Of a stretch of DNA of 64,000 nt, positions 18,180 through 28,540 are shown piece by piece. Each line of letters starts with the position of its first letter. The stretch's first letter is position 1. Origin of the DNA: Eubacterium sp. (GTDB lineage: Bacteria; Bacillota; Clostridia; Lachnospirales; Lachnospiraceae); assembly GCA_021769425.1 (NCBI GenBank), contig JAETSX010000009.1:1-64000 (forward strand), in the 5' to 3' direction. The notes below the pieces were generated by a model that ran no database searches, had not been told where the DNA came from, and saw only the letters and a program-made list of their open reading frames with translations. The position numbers were made by a program, and so were the translations under genes.

Positions 18180-21104
18180 ATGAATCAGAATATTTACATA
18201 AATCATACTGCTGAAAAATCTTATCTTCGGTTCTGTCCGCTGCTGCTGACCATATTCACCCTTCTCTGTGTGCTGCTGATTCTCCCAAAAGACAGCATCT
18301 TCGGCTCAGAAGGAGACTGGTTCAGCCAACATGCGGCCGTGGCCGAACACTTCCGGACTGTATTTCAGGAAACCGGACAGATACTTCCGGACACTTCACC
18401 GTTGGGAGGAGGCAGCAATATCTATGATTTTTCTTATTACGGACTGCTGCGGCCGGATGTTTTAATTTCCTTTTTACTGCCGGAGGTTCCCATGACTGCA
18501 ATTATTTCCGTTTATGCCGTTCTGGAATTGATTGCAGGGACCAACCTGTGCTGGCGCTGGCTGAAAAAACATCTTTCCCATCCCTTTTTTGCTTTCATGG
18601 GAGGAATTCTTTATGCCTGCGCCGCCTGTTTTTACCACGCCCACCATCAGATTATGTTTGTCAATTATATGCCTTTTCTGCTTCTGGCATTGCTGGGTAT
18701 AGATCGGCTGCTGGAACAAAAGAAACATGGACTTCTCGTATGCGCCCTGATGATGGTTTATCTGCACAGCTATTACTTTGCTCCGGCAGTCCTGGCAGTT
18801 TTGCTGCTGTATTTCATTCACCGCATGTATTTTGCGCCTGGAAAATCTGCCTTTTCCGGCAGACTTTCAGCTCCCGGCACTCAGCCTGACTGCAGCCCTT
18901 CAGCTCCCGGCGCACAGCCTGACTGCAGACTTTCAGCTCCCGGCACTCAGCCTGACTGCAGCCCTTCAGCTCCCGGCGCACAACCAGACTGCAACCTTTC
19001 AGCTCCCGGCGCACAGCCTGACTGCAGCCTGGCGCTTACTTCCAGCATGAAACCTGCTTCCGGAAACAGGCGGCCCGCCAATTTAAACCTCTGGTTCCGG
19101 TTTCTCTTCTCTGTTGGAATTTCCATTGGAATTGCCGCAGTTTTACTGCTGCCTACGGGACTGGATTTGCTTTCCACCAAAAAAGACGCCGGAATTTCCC
19201 CGACAGTCCAGGAGATATTTTCCCTTGATTTCTCCCTGGCGTCTCTTTTGTATCATCCTTACGGCTGCGGGCTGACCATTCTCAGCTTGTACACGCTGCT
19301 GCTGAGTATAAAGCGGAAAAGCACCCGGTGTCTCAGCATTGCATTACTTCTGTGCCTTACCGTAAATACATGCTCCTGGCTGTTAAGCGGTATGCTGTAT
19401 GTGCGCCACAAGGTGCTGATCCCGCTGATTCCGCTGCTGATATTACTATGCGCCCAATCACTGGAAAAACTGTTTGAGGGAGAGGAACGCCACAATTGGC
19501 TCTGCGGGCTGCTCTGCCTGATCCCGGCATTATTCTCAGGCTATCCCTCTGCCGTTCTGCTGGATGCAGGACTGACAGCCGGAATCTTCGCTCTGCTGCA
19601 CTTAAGCTGCAAAACCGGCGCCCTCAGACAGAAACGGATGCCCTTATTCCTGCTGCTGTGCCTGTTTCCCACGGCGGTATCCATTGTAATCGGAAGCCAG
19701 GACGAATTTATTTCAGACAGCGATACACGGCAGCATGTGTTTTCCAGTGCAGAATTAGATAATTTAAACTTTGACAGACGATATCGGTTTGACACACTTA
19801 CAGAACCTTATGCCAATGTCAATGCACTGTCCCTTACGGGAATGGGGAAAACCACCATGTACTCTTCGGTAACAGACAGCGATTATGCCGATTTCTATTA
19901 TAATATTATGAGAAATCCCATTCGCGTCCGCAACCGGGTGGCTCTTATGACTGACGCCAATCCTGCGTTTTCCTATCTGATGGGCATACGGTATATACAA
20001 ACCAAATCCTCCTACCTTCCCTGGGGATACAGGCCCATAGCAGAAAAAGACGGCGCCGTAATTGCAGAGAACCAGAAAGTCTTTCCCATTGCCTATGCCA
20101 GTACAGGAACCATGGACCAGGCAGAATATGAGAAACTGGAGTTTCCCTATTCCCTGGAAGCAATGACACGTTATACGATTGCAAAGGAAGAAGCCGGTAC
20201 AGATTTCGGCGACAATACTGGCACAGATTCCGTTACGGATACAGACAGGCACACAGATTCTGTTACGGATGCAGACAGGCACACGGATTCCGTTACAGAT
20301 GCAGACAGGCACACAGATTTATCCAAACTATCTGCAGAAGATTTCATGCAAATTTCTCAGATTACCGCCGTTTCCGAAGACACTCTGGATTTTCCCGGTT
20401 TGATAAACCTGTTGGAAGAACAGGGAGTCACCTACCAATGGAACCAGGCAGACCGAAACCTGAAACTTTCTGTAAAGAAAAAAACAAAGGTTGATATTCC
20501 ACTAAAAGAACCTTTGAATAACCAAATGCTGATTTGCACTTTAGACGTACAATCGCCTTCCGGCAGGGAGGTTACCATAGAGCTCAACGGTATCCGCAAC
20601 AAACTTTCCGGGAAAAACGCGCCTTACCCTAACCGCAATGATACCTTTACCTGGATGGTTTCTTCTAATGAAGAGATTTCCGGCCTGAACCTTTCACTTT
20701 CTGCCGGAACTTACATAGTATCGGATGTTCGGCTCTGGACAATGGATCTCTCTCAGTGGGGGAACCAGAATGTCCAGGAAGTCACTTTTTCACAAGATAA
20801 AGGAAACGAACTCTTTCGCGGTTCCTCTGCCCTTAAGGAAGATGGATGGTTTGTCACATCCTTCCCTTACCGGGATGGCTACCAGATACGGGTGGATGGA
20901 AAAGATGTGCCGGCCTGCCGGGTAAATACCGGATTTGTCGGCGTTCCGCTGAAAGCGGGAACCCATGAGATTGTCATCACTTATCAGCCGCCGGGAAAAA
21001 GAATTGCCCAGAGCATAAGCCTGCTGTCTATGATTCTTTTTCTGGCAACTGCACTGTTTCAAAGAAACAGCAGCCGCAGGACTGTTCGTAACCGTACTTT
21101 TTAA
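18180..21104 (+). CDS. YfhO-family polytopic membrane protein (putative GT-C glycosyltransferase)
   Basis: Multi-TM protein, PKDSIFGSEGDWFSQH near N-term, C-terminal RGSSALKEDGWFVTSFPYRDGYQIRVDGKDV...GTHEIVITYQPPG typical of YfhO; followed by GtrA and GT2 genes. Confidence 0.85.
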   Translation: MNQNIYINHTAEKSYLRFCPLLLTIFTLLCVLLILPKDSIFGSEGDWFSQHAAVAEHFRTVFQETGQILPDTSPLGGGSNIYDFSYYGLLRPDVLISFLLPEVPMTAIISVYAVLELIAGTNLCWRWLKKHLSHPFFAFMGGILYACAACFYHAHHQIMFVNYMPFLLLALLGIDRLLEQKKHGLLVCALMMVYLHSYYFAPAVLAVLLLYFIHRMYFAPGKSAFSGRLSAPGTQPDCSPSAPGAQPDCRLSAPGTQPDCSPSAPGAQPDCNLSAPGAQPDCSLALTSSMKPASGNRRPANLNLWFRFLFSVGISIGIAAVLLLPTGLDLLSTKKDAGISPTVQEIFSLDFSLASLLYHPYGCGLTILSLYTLLLSIKRKSTRCLSIALLLCLTVNTCSWLLSGMLYVRHKVLIPLIPLLILLCAQSLEKLFEGEERHNWLCGLLCLIPALFSGYPSAVLLDAGLTAGIFALLHLSCKTGALRQKRMPLFLLLCLFPTAVSIVIGSQDEFISDSDTRQHVFSSAELDNLNFDRRYRFDTLTEPYANVNALSLTGMGKTTMYSSVTDSDYADFYYNIMRNPIRVRNRVALMTDANPAFSYLMGIRYIQTKSSYLPWGYRPIAEKDGAVIAENQKVFPIAYASTGTMDQAEYEKLEFPYSLEAMTRYTIAKEEAGTDFGDNTGTDSVTDTDRHTDSVTDADRHTDSVTDADRHTDLSKLSAEDFMQISQITAVSEDTLDFPGLINLLEEQGVTYQWNQADRNLKLSVKKKTKVDIPLKEPLNNQMLICTLDVQSPSGREVTIELNGIRNKLSGKNAPYPNRNDTFTWMVSSNEEISGLNLSLSAGTYIVSDVRLWTMDLSQWGNQNVQEVTFSQDKGNELFRGSSALKEDGWFVTSFPYRDGYQIRVDGKDVPACRVNTGFVGVPLKAGTHEIVITYQPPGKRIAQSISLLSMILFLATALFQRNSSRRTVRNRTF
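18867..19031 (+). repeat. 33-bp tandem array (x5) encoding SAPGxQPDCxx
   Basis: tcagctcccggc unit starts at 18867, 18900, 18933, 18966, 18999. Confidence 0.97.
20218..20320 (+). repeat. 30-bp tandem array (x3+) encoding DxDRHTDSVT
   Basis: gttacggatacagacaggcacacagattc-type units with a 30-bp period. Confidence 0.93.
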
Positions 21105-21152
21105 AACGGTTCTTTCATGATACATCTAAAATTTATACAGAAAAGAGGAGAT

Positions 21153-21659
21153 ATGATGAAAAAGTTTTTATCCAGCCACAAATTTTACAGACAGCTGCAG
21201 CCACTGCTCCAAAGCAATTCTTTCCGGGAACTGTTCAGCTACCTGCTGACCGGAGGAGCCACTACCCTTGTGAACTATGCGGTTTATCTGACACTGCTGC
21301 ATATCGGCGCAGAATATCTGACAGCCAATACCATCGCCTGGGTCTTTGCCGTAGGGTTTGCTTATGTCACCAACCGGAAATTCGTGTTCCATTCCGGCAA
21401 CCAAATTGGAAAGGAGCTGTTTTCCTTTGTATCCTTGCGGTTTCTCACTCTGATTACGGAAAACCTGCTTTTGGCATTTTTCATACAAAGCTGCCAGTTC
21501 CGCCCGGTAGTTTCCAAAATTGCCGTAAGCTTTGTAACCGTTGCAGCCAATTATATCCTCTGCAAATGCAGGATTTTTCAGAAGCCTGCCCCCTGCCTGA
21601 AAGTATCTGCTAATCTGCCTGCCAACCAACAACAGAAAGGAGAGGAAATCCATGAATAA
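21153..21659 (+). CDS. GtrA family protein
   Basis: SFRELFSYLLTGGATTLVNYAVYLTLLHIGAEYLTANTIAWVFAVGFAYVTNRKFVF. Confidence 0.9.
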   Translation: MMKKFLSSHKFYRQLQPLLQSNSFRELFSYLLTGGATTLVNYAVYLTLLHIGAEYLTANTIAWVFAVGFAYVTNRKFVFHSGNQIGKELFSFVSLRFLTLITENLLLAFFIQSCQFRPVVSKIAVSFVTVAANYILCKCRIFQKPAPCLKVSANLPANQQQKGEEIHE

Positions 21660-22641
21660 ATTAAGCATTATCGTGCCCTGTTACAATGAAGAAGAAGTGA
21701 TTTCCCTTTTCTACCGGGAAACTTCCGCCGCAGTAAGTGAAATTGAAGACTTAAATTATGAATTCATCTTTGTTGACGACGGCAGCAAAGACCACACGCT
21801 GGATATTCTGAAACTTCTCTGTTATCAGGATAACAACTGCCATTACATTTCCTTTTCGCGGAATTTTGGCAAAGAAGCAGCCATGTATGCCGGGCTGAAA
21901 CAGGCTTCCGGTGATTACTGCGTGATTATGGACGCCGACCTGCAGCATCCGCCCAAACTTCTGCCTGCCATGTACCATGCAGTCAGCCAGGAAGGATATG
22001 ACTGCTGCGCCGGAAAACGGGTGGGAAGAGAAGGAGACGGCGCCCTCAGATGCCTGCTCTCACGAAGCTTTTACAAAGTCATCCAGAAAATGACCCATAT
22101 GGACATGAGCGAAGGAGCCGGAGATTTCCGCATGATGAACCGCAGCATGGTGAATGCCATCCTTGCCATGAAAGAATACAACCGCTACACCAAGGGAATT
22201 TTCTCTTTTGTGGGATTTCAGACAAAATGGGTGGAATTCTGCAATGTGGAGCGGGCTGCCGGAAAGAGCAAATGGAACCTGAAAAGCCTGTTCGGCTATG
22301 CTTTTGACGGAATCCTTTCTTTCTCCACCGCACCCCTGAAGCTGCCCGGCATTCTGGGTTCTCTCCTGCTGCTGTTATCCTGCGTCCTGGGCGGCCTCGG
22401 ATTGGTACAGCAGGGTATTTTCCACCACAATATGGGAACTGTTTACTTTGTTTCCACAATCGTGGTATTTTTAAGCAGCCTGCAGATGCTGATGCTGTAT
22501 ATTATTGGGGAATATCTTTCCAGAGATTACATGGAAAATAAAAAACGGCCCATTTACATTATCCGGGAACAGGATTCCCAGCCTGTGAAAGAGGCCAGCC
22601 GCATTTATGATATTGCACCTGTGCGGCGCAATGTGATATAG
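21652..22641 (+). CDS. Glycosyltransferase family 2 (GtrB/polyprenyl-phosphate sugar transferase-like)
   Basis: MNKLSIIVPCYNEEEVISLFYRET...FVDDGSKDHTLDIL...MDADLQHPP, C-terminal TM pair. Confidence 0.92.
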   Translation: MNKLSIIVPCYNEEEVISLFYRETSAAVSEIEDLNYEFIFVDDGSKDHTLDILKLLCYQDNNCHYISFSRNFGKEAAMYAGLKQASGDYCVIMDADLQHPPKLLPAMYHAVSQEGYDCCAGKRVGREGDGALRCLLSRSFYKVIQKMTHMDMSEGAGDFRMMNRSMVNAILAMKEYNRYTKGIFSFVGFQTKWVEFCNVERAAGKSKWNLKSLFGYAFDGILSFSTAPLKLPGILGSLLLLLSCVLGGLGLVQQGIFHHNMGTVYFVSTIVVFLSSLQMLMLYIIGEYLSRDYMENKKRPIYIIREQDSQPVKEASRIYDIAPVRRNVI

Positions 22642-22655
22642 ATTTTACAGATAAC

Positions 22656-22727
22656 TATTACTCCGGCAGTTAAATATCAATGAAATTCAGGCAAGTAAAA
22701 ACGCTGATATTAACCGCCGGAGTAATA
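22656..22727. repeat. Dispersed repeat family 1 (TIR tattactccggc), copy A, 72 bp
   Basis: tattactccggcagttaaatatca ... gatattaaccgccggagtaata; interior matches the right end of the 52 kb copy. Confidence 0.85.
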
Positions 22728-22823
22728 TCTTCCATAAACCGATGATATGCAAATGCAGAAGATGTGCAAATGCAAAATGGATACATGAAACGGGTTTAAA
22801 AACATTTTTCTGCAGCCTGTTGG

Positions 22824-24557
22824 TTACAGTTGAAAGAACTTCATCTCTTCTTCCATCTGAGCAGACAGCCCTCTCAGGCTGTTGGCTGCATCTGCCAGCA
22901 GTTGGATGGTTGCGTTCAGCTCTTCCATGGATGCTGTGGTCTCCTGAGCGGAAGCCGCATTTTCCTGAGACAGTGCAGACAGATTGCTGATCACATCCAC
23001 AACTGTTTTCCTGGAAGAGTCACAAACCTGCGTCCGTTTCTCTATCATGGAAGCGTCTTCCCTGGAACTGTTGATTCCTGCAGCCACTTCTACAAAATGG
23101 CTCTGGGTAGCGTCCAGCTTCTCTTTCTGATCTTTGATAATCTCCTCTGCTTCCAGCATAATCTTCACTGTCATTTCCGAATCTGCCAGCAGCGAATTAA
23201 TCACGTCTGTAATTGTCTGGGCCGAAGTGCTGGACTCCTCCGCCAGCTTTTGTATCTCCGACGCCACCACTGCAAATCCCTTGCCGAATTCCCCAGCCCT
23301 TGCCGCCTCTATGCTTGCATTCAGAGACAGCAGAGAAGTCTCGCTGGCAATGGAAGTAATAATATCCACCGCTGCGCGGATTTTCTGGGCAGATTCATTG
23401 GTGGCATAAATCTGGCTGCTGATTTTGCCGATAGCTTCATTGACCTGGACAGTAGAAGAAACCAAATCCTCCATAATTGCCGCTGAAGTATCTCCCGCCT
23501 GCTTCATGGTTTGTGAAGTCTCATTCAGTTTATCCACATCTTGCACAATATTTTCAATGACATTTCCCATATCCATAATCCGCCCAGAAGCCGTCTCAAT
23601 CTCTTCCGCCTGAGTGGCTGCTCCTGCTGAAATATCCTCCACAGCCTTGTTGATTTCTGCTGCATTGACATTTACCCGCTCCGCCATCTCATCCAGAGAC
23701 TGGCCGGAATGCATCAAATGCCCGGCGGATTCCTGAATATGGTTAATAATTCCTGACAGGTTGTGAATCAGATTCTTCAACGCCCTTGCCATGCTTCCCA
23801 ATTCATCCTGCCGTCTCAGCAACTTCTCATCCACCTCAATATTCAGATTTCCCTCTGCAAGTTTCTCCAACACTTTTTCTTCTTTGCGCACTGCCTGGGA
23901 CAATGTTCTCGAAAAAAAGAGAATTACTGCACTGGATAAAAGAATAACCGCCACATTGATTCCGGTAGTCTGCCATAATTCCTGAGCAATATATTCCTCA
24001 ATCCCACTGCCGTGCTCTCCTGCAAAAATGATTCCCACAATAGTTCCGTCATTGTTCTTCAGCGGTATGTAACAGCAAAAATAAGGCTCTCCATTAATGC
24101 GCATATTTTTATCTGTATATTCTTTCCCATTTTTCAGCACATTCTGCGCCACTGCTTCCGACACTTTGGTTCCTGTCATGCTTTCCCCTGTACTTTCATC
24201 TTTCAGAGTGGTCACCATCCGGGTGTCCCCCCAGCAAACCGTAACCTCAATACCCGAGGAATCGGCAAATGCTTCAAATGCAGATAAATCTTCCGAAATA
24301 TTATGCTCTCCCCGATACAAATTCTGTCCATCTGAATAAAATTCTCCCTCATCCGCCGCCAGTAAAGCCTGCTCCACCCCCATTGCAATGTCTCTCAGCC
24401 TTTTAATGGCTTCATCCTGCATCCCCGTTCTTATGATCCTTGCAGAAAACGCCGCTATAATTACTGCAAGAGACAGCAGCGGCACAAAAGCAATTGCAAC
24501 AATTTTCTGCTTAATGCCGAATGATATCTTATTTCCATTTTTTTTACTCACCCGCAT
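22824..24557 (-). CDS. Methyl-accepting chemotaxis protein
   Basis: N-terminal TM plus periplasmic sensor region, HAMP, and [44 protein letters not shown]. Confidence 0.95.
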   Translation of the reverse strand: MRVSKKNGNKISFGIKQKIVAIAFVPLLSLAVIIAAFSARIIRTGMQDEAIKRLRDIAMGVEQALLAADEGEFYSDGQNLYRGEHNISEDLSAFEAFADSSGIEVTVCWGDTRMVTTLKDESTGESMTGTKVSEAVAQNVLKNGKEYTDKNMRINGEPYFCCYIPLKNNDGTIVGIIFAGEHGSGIEEYIAQELWQTTGINVAVILLSSAVILFFSRTLSQAVRKEEKVLEKLAEGNLNIEVDEKLLRRQDELGSMARALKNLIHNLSGIINHIQESAGHLMHSGQSLDEMAERVNVNAAEINKAVEDISAGAATQAEEIETASGRIMDMGNVIENIVQDVDKLNETSQTMKQAGDTSAAIMEDLVSSTVQVNEAIGKISSQIYATNESAQKIRAAVDIITSIASETSLLSLNASIEAARAGEFGKGFAVVASEIQKLAEESSTSAQTITDVINSLLADSEMTVKIMLEAEEIIKDQKEKLDATQSHFVEVAAGINSSREDASMIEKRTQVCDSSRKTVVDVISNLSALSQENAASAQETTASMEELNATIQLLADAANSLRGLSAQMEEEMKFFQL

Positions 24558-24574
24558 TCCCTCCCTTTCCTGCT

Positions 24575-24729
24575 ATAGTAAACTCCCATCAGCTTCGCCC
24601 GTCGTGCGACGGGCCGCATGGCCATCCTTACCATGGAAGCCAAGGGCTTTCATAGTAAACTCCCATCATGCTCAGCCTGCCGTTTGGCCGGCCGCATGGC
24701 CATTCTTACTATGGAAGTCGGAGACTTTC
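24575..24729 (-). ncRNA. Tandem pair of structured leader-RNA-like units upstream of the MCP gene
   Basis: Two 77/78-bp units, each with two hairpins and conserved linkers, between a TTGAAT-17-TATAAT promoter and the MCP Shine-Dalgarno; compensatory differences between units. Confidence 0.5.
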
Positions 24730-24759
24730 ATAGTAATACCCTTTTCAATTATTATTTTT

Positions 24760-24788
24760 ATTATAACGTTCCGGGATTTACAATTCAA
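24760..24788 (-). promoter_or_regulatory. Sigma-A-type promoter for the MCP leader
   Basis: Minus strand TTGAAT (24788-24783), 17 bp, TATAAT (24765-24760). Confidence 0.65.
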
Positions 24789-24842
24789 CAGCCAATCAGA
24801 GGTTTTTGCGTACTTTTTGCGGAAATTTGCGGATTTTTGTCC

Positions 24843-25475
24843 TTATATTGCCTCAATCCTCTTTCGCAGTTCCAATACTTTACTGTCAATCTGTTCAATA
24901 GCATTGGCATACGCTTTCAGCTCCCTGCCGATATTTTTCGCTTTGCGGTTCTCCTTCTTATATTGTAGCTGATAGTCCAGCCCCGCCCAGTAATCCATGG
25001 CTCCGGTTCTGAGCTGTACCTCAATTTTTACCCACCGTGTCTCTTCCTGAAAGGAAACCGGAACCTGAAAAATCAGATGCAGGCTGCGGTATCCGCTTTT
25101 TTTGGGATGTCTGATATAATCTTTCTTCTTTATCAGATGCATATCCTGCTGGGCGCAGAGCAGTTCCCCAATCCGGTATAAATCATCTGTATAGGTGCAG
25201 ACAGCCCGGACTCCCACCACATCATTCACATATTCTTCCATAGACTGGATACTCTCTTCCACTCCTTTCTTCCTGAGCTTTGCCGCAATGCTCTCGTAAG
25301 ACTTAATCCTGCTGGAATATCTGTGAATTACTTCCCGTCCGCAGCGCATGCCCAGCTCTGCGTTAATCATCTGCAGCCTGGCGCTCATAAGGCTGATGCC
25401 CCACTGGCATTTAACAAGAAATTCCTCCTGCTGCAAGAAATCCTTTAATTCCATAGTTTCCTCCAAATTTAACAT
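24843..25475 (-). CDS. RelA/SpoT-domain small (p)ppGpp synthetase-like protein
   Basis: SRIKSYESIAAKLRKKGVEESIQSMEEYVNDVVGVRAVCTYTDDLYRI...GYRSLHLIFQVPV...VEVQLRTGAMDYWAGLDYQLQYK-type synthetase motifs. Confidence 0.88.
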   Translation of the reverse strand: MLNLEETMELKDFLQQEEFLVKCQWGISLMSARLQMINAELGMRCGREVIHRYSSRIKSYESIAAKLRKKGVEESIQSMEEYVNDVVGVRAVCTYTDDLYRIGELLCAQQDMHLIKKKDYIRHPKKSGYRSLHLIFQVPVSFQEETRWVKIEVQLRTGAMDYWAGLDYQLQYKKENRKAKNIGRELKAYANAIEQIDSKVLELRKRIEAI

Positions 25476-25671
25476 ATCCTGACTTTCTTATCCTATCATC
25501 TTATGCATAGTATATCCCGATGGCATGATTATAATGTCATTTATTATAAGTTCACATTTGTATCATTTTGAAACAAGCGGTTTACAAATCCTTCTTCTTT
25601 TTCTATAATAGTGACATTACATAATCATCCATTTTTTATATTTTTAAACTGGCCAGATTGGAGATTCGTTT

Positions 25672-27147
25672 ATGCTTACTTATTCTTTCTCAGAAATAGG
25701 CTCCATGAGCCTTTACGAATACCTGTATCAATGCATCAAAAATGATATTTTATCGGGAGCGCTGGCTCCAGGGGACCGCCTTCCCTCCAAGCGCAGCTTT
25801 TCCAGGCATTTGAACGTCAGCGCCATTACTGTGGAAAACGCCTATGGACAGCTTTTGGCAGAGGGTTACATTTATTCCATTCCCAAAAAAGGCTACTATA
25901 TTGCAGATATTTCCGCCGGCATTCCAAGACCTGCCCTTCCTGTTTCCGCTCCTCCAAAACCCGCTGCGGAACCGGAGGAAGCGCCCTGCTTTGCAGATTT
26001 CACCAGCAGCCAAACCCATCCGGATACCTTTCCTTTTTCCATCTGGACCAGGCTCATGCGGGAAGTGATTGGAGACGACCGGTTTGCTCTGATGAAAAAC
26101 TCCCCCAGCGGCGGCATCTTTCCTCTGCGCCAGGCCATTGCCAGACATTTAAAGGAATTTCGGGGAATGACCGTGCATCCAGAACAGATTATCGTAGGAG
26201 CGGGAACGGAATACCTTTACGGAATTCTGATTCAGCTATTGGGTTTTCAAAAAATTTATGGTGTGGAAGACCCCGGATACCAGAAAATATCTGCCATCTA
26301 TAAAAGCCATCAGGTTCAATGCCGCCATATTCCCATGGACCGGCAGGGAATCCATATGGGGCGGCTGCACGAATCTGGTGCAGATATTGTGCATATTTCT
26401 CCTTCCCATCATTTTCCAACCGGCATTGTCACCCCCATCAGCCGCAGATATGAGCTCCTTGGCTGGGCTGCCGAAGCAGAAGGAAGATATATTATCGAAG
26501 ATGATTATGACTGTGAGTTCCGGTTTATGGGAAAGCCCATTCCCTCCCTCCAAAGCATTGACGTTATGGAAAAAGTGATTTACATGAATACCTTTACAAA
26601 AACCCTTGCATCCACCATCCGCATCAGCTATATGGCGCTTCCGGCGCATCTGATGGAACGGTTTCACCAAACTATGGGGTTTTATTCCTGCACGGTATCT
26701 AATTTTGAACAGTACACCCTAACCCGTTTTCTCCAGGACGGCCATTTTGAACGGCATATCAACCGAATGCGCAACTTCTATCACAACCAGCGGGATCTGC
26801 TGTTAGACTGTTTAAAAAACAGCCCGCTCTCCTCCCGCATTGTCATTACGGAAGAAGACGCCGGACTGCATTTTCTCATGCATGCGGATACCTCTGTTCC
26901 AGATGAAGCCATTATAAAAAATGCTGAAACCAAAGGGCTTCGCATTGCTTCCCTGTCCCGGTACCATACCAAAGAGCCTGCCCTGGGGAACCATACATTT
27001 ATTATGAATTATTCTGCCATACCTCCCGAACATATGGAGGAAGCCATTGCAAGGCTCTGTCAGGTCTTTGCAGAAACAGAGGCTTCTTTCGGTATGGATG
27101 CCCCGGGAGGTGAATCAAATAACAGCAGCAGACCTGACAGTGCATGA
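25672..27147 (+). CDS. MocR-type GntR regulator with aminotransferase domain
   Basis: wHTH SLYEYLYQCIKNDILSGALAPGDRLPSKRSFSRHLNVSAITVENAYGQLLAEGYI, then a PLP-fold region (IIEDDYDCEFRF...YMNTFTKTLASTIRISYMALP). Confidence 0.93.
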   Translation: MLTYSFSEIGSMSLYEYLYQCIKNDILSGALAPGDRLPSKRSFSRHLNVSAITVENAYGQLLAEGYIYSIPKKGYYIADISAGIPRPALPVSAPPKPAAEPEEAPCFADFTSSQTHPDTFPFSIWTRLMREVIGDDRFALMKNSPSGGIFPLRQAIARHLKEFRGMTVHPEQIIVGAGTEYLYGILIQLLGFQKIYGVEDPGYQKISAIYKSHQVQCRHIPMDRQGIHMGRLHESGADIVHISPSHHFPTGIVTPISRRYELLGWAAEAEGRYIIEDDYDCEFRFMGKPIPSLQSIDVMEKVIYMNTFTKTLASTIRISYMALPAHLMERFHQTMGFYSCTVSNFEQYTLTRFLQDGHFERHINRMRNFYHNQRDLLLDCLKNSPLSSRIVITEEDAGLHFLMHADTSVPDEAIIKNAETKGLRIASLSRYHTKEPALGNHTFIMNYSAIPPEHMEEAIARLCQVFAETEASFGMDAPGGESNNSSRPDSA

Positions 27148-27219
27148 AATTTGGTATCGGTATGGATGCCTCCAAGACGTGAATCAAATAACCGCGGCAG
27201 ATCTGACAGCGCATGAAAT
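27091..27219 (+). repeat. 68-bp tandem repeat (x2) across the 3' end of the MocR gene
   Basis: ggtatggatgcc...gtgaatcaaataac.gc.gcaga.ctgacag.gcatgaaat at 27091 and 27159. Confidence 0.9.
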
Positions 27220-27255
27220 CTCTCATTCGCAGATTCTTTCAAAATTCCAAAACTG

Positions 27256-28497
27256 CTACTGTTCCAGCTCATGAATAAAAAGCCCGCTGCGCAGCTTCGG
27301 CTCAAACCAAGTGGACTTTGGAGGCATCAGGCGGCCTGCGTCCGCCACTGCAAACAACTCCTGAATGGAAGTGGGGTACATGGCAAACGCCGCCTTACAA
27401 TCCAGCCTGCATCTTTGCTCCAATTCTTTCAGGCCCCGGATTCCTCCTACAAAATCAATCCGACTGTCTGTTTTGGGATCCTGAATGCCAAGAACCGGAG
27501 CCAGCAGCTTATTTTGCAGAATGGATACATCTAGCCCTTCCACCGGATCGCCTGACTGATCCTGCGGGCGGATGGAGCACCGATACCAGGTTCCTTTCAG
27601 ATACATGGAAAACTCACCTTTTTTCTCCGGTTTCACCGGCTCTTTTCCCATTTCCTCTACCTCAAAAATTTCAGATGCTTTCGCCAGGAATTCTTCTTCT
27701 GAAAGTCCGTTTAAATCTTTGACCACCCGGTTATAATCCATAATCATAAGCTGTTCATCCGGAAACAATACGGATAAAAAGTAATTAAACTCCTCTTCCC
27801 CGGTGTACTCCGGATGGTCTTTTCTGCGCATCTGCCCTACCCGCACTGCGGAAGCTGCGCGGTGATGCCCGTCTGCAATATAGATTTCCCCTATTCCTGC
27901 AAAGGCTTTCTCAACTGCAGCAATCTGCTCTTCTTCCGAAATCACCCAGACACTGTGGCGCACCTTATCTTCTGCCGTAAAGTCATATAAGGGTTCTTCT
28001 TTCTGCACCTGAGCCACCACCTGATTGATCACCGGATTGGAGCGGTAAGCCAGAAAAATCGGCCCGGTCTGGGCATTGCAGACATTCACATGATTAATCC
28101 TGTCCCGCTCCTTCTCTGCCCTGGTGTTTTCATGTTTTTTAATCACGCCCGCTTCATAATCATCAATGGAGGCGCAGGCCGCAATTCCGGTCTGGGTTCT
28201 GCCATTCATAGTTAAGGTATAGATATAATAGCGCTTCTTTTTTTCCCGTACAAAGTCCCCATTTTTTACCATCTCCCAAAGAGTGTCATGGGCTTTTTGG
28301 TACACCCTGGGATCATAAGTATCCACCGTATCCGCAAACTGTGTCTCTGCCCGGTCTATCTTTAAAAAACTTTCCGGATTCTTCTCCACTTCCGCCTTCG
28401 CCTCTTCCCGGTTATACACATCATAGGGAAGAGCGGCTATCTTATCAGCTTTCGCCCTGTCTGGCCTGATTGCACAAAATGGTTTAATTACTGCCAT
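27256..28497 (-). CDS. DUF1015 family protein
   Basis: MAVIKPFCAIRPDRAKADKIAALPYDVYNREEAKAEVEKNPESFLKI...YIADGHHRAASAVRV is the DUF1015 signature. Confidence 0.9.
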   Translation of the reverse strand: MAVIKPFCAIRPDRAKADKIAALPYDVYNREEAKAEVEKNPESFLKIDRAETQFADTVDTYDPRVYQKAHDTLWEMVKNGDFVREKKKRYYIYTLTMNGRTQTGIAACASIDDYEAGVIKKHENTRAEKERDRINHVNVCNAQTGPIFLAYRSNPVINQVVAQVQKEEPLYDFTAEDKVRHSVWVISEEEQIAAVEKAFAGIGEIYIADGHHRAASAVRVGQMRRKDHPEYTGEEEFNYFLSVLFPDEQLMIMDYNRVVKDLNGLSEEEFLAKASEIFEVEEMGKEPVKPEKKGEFSMYLKGTWYRCSIRPQDQSGDPVEGLDVSILQNKLLAPVLGIQDPKTDSRIDFVGGIRGLKELEQRCRLDCKAAFAMYPTSIQELFAVADAGRLMPPKSTWFEPKLRSGLFIHELEQ

Positions 28498-28540
28498 TTG
28501 TATTTCCTCTCTTTCTTATATTTCTCTTTCTGTAACCTGT

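Noticed and set aside
24575-24729. Known c-di-GMP-I/II riboswitch upstream of the MCP
   Set aside because: The conserved GEMM cores were not recognisable; left as an unassigned structured candidate.
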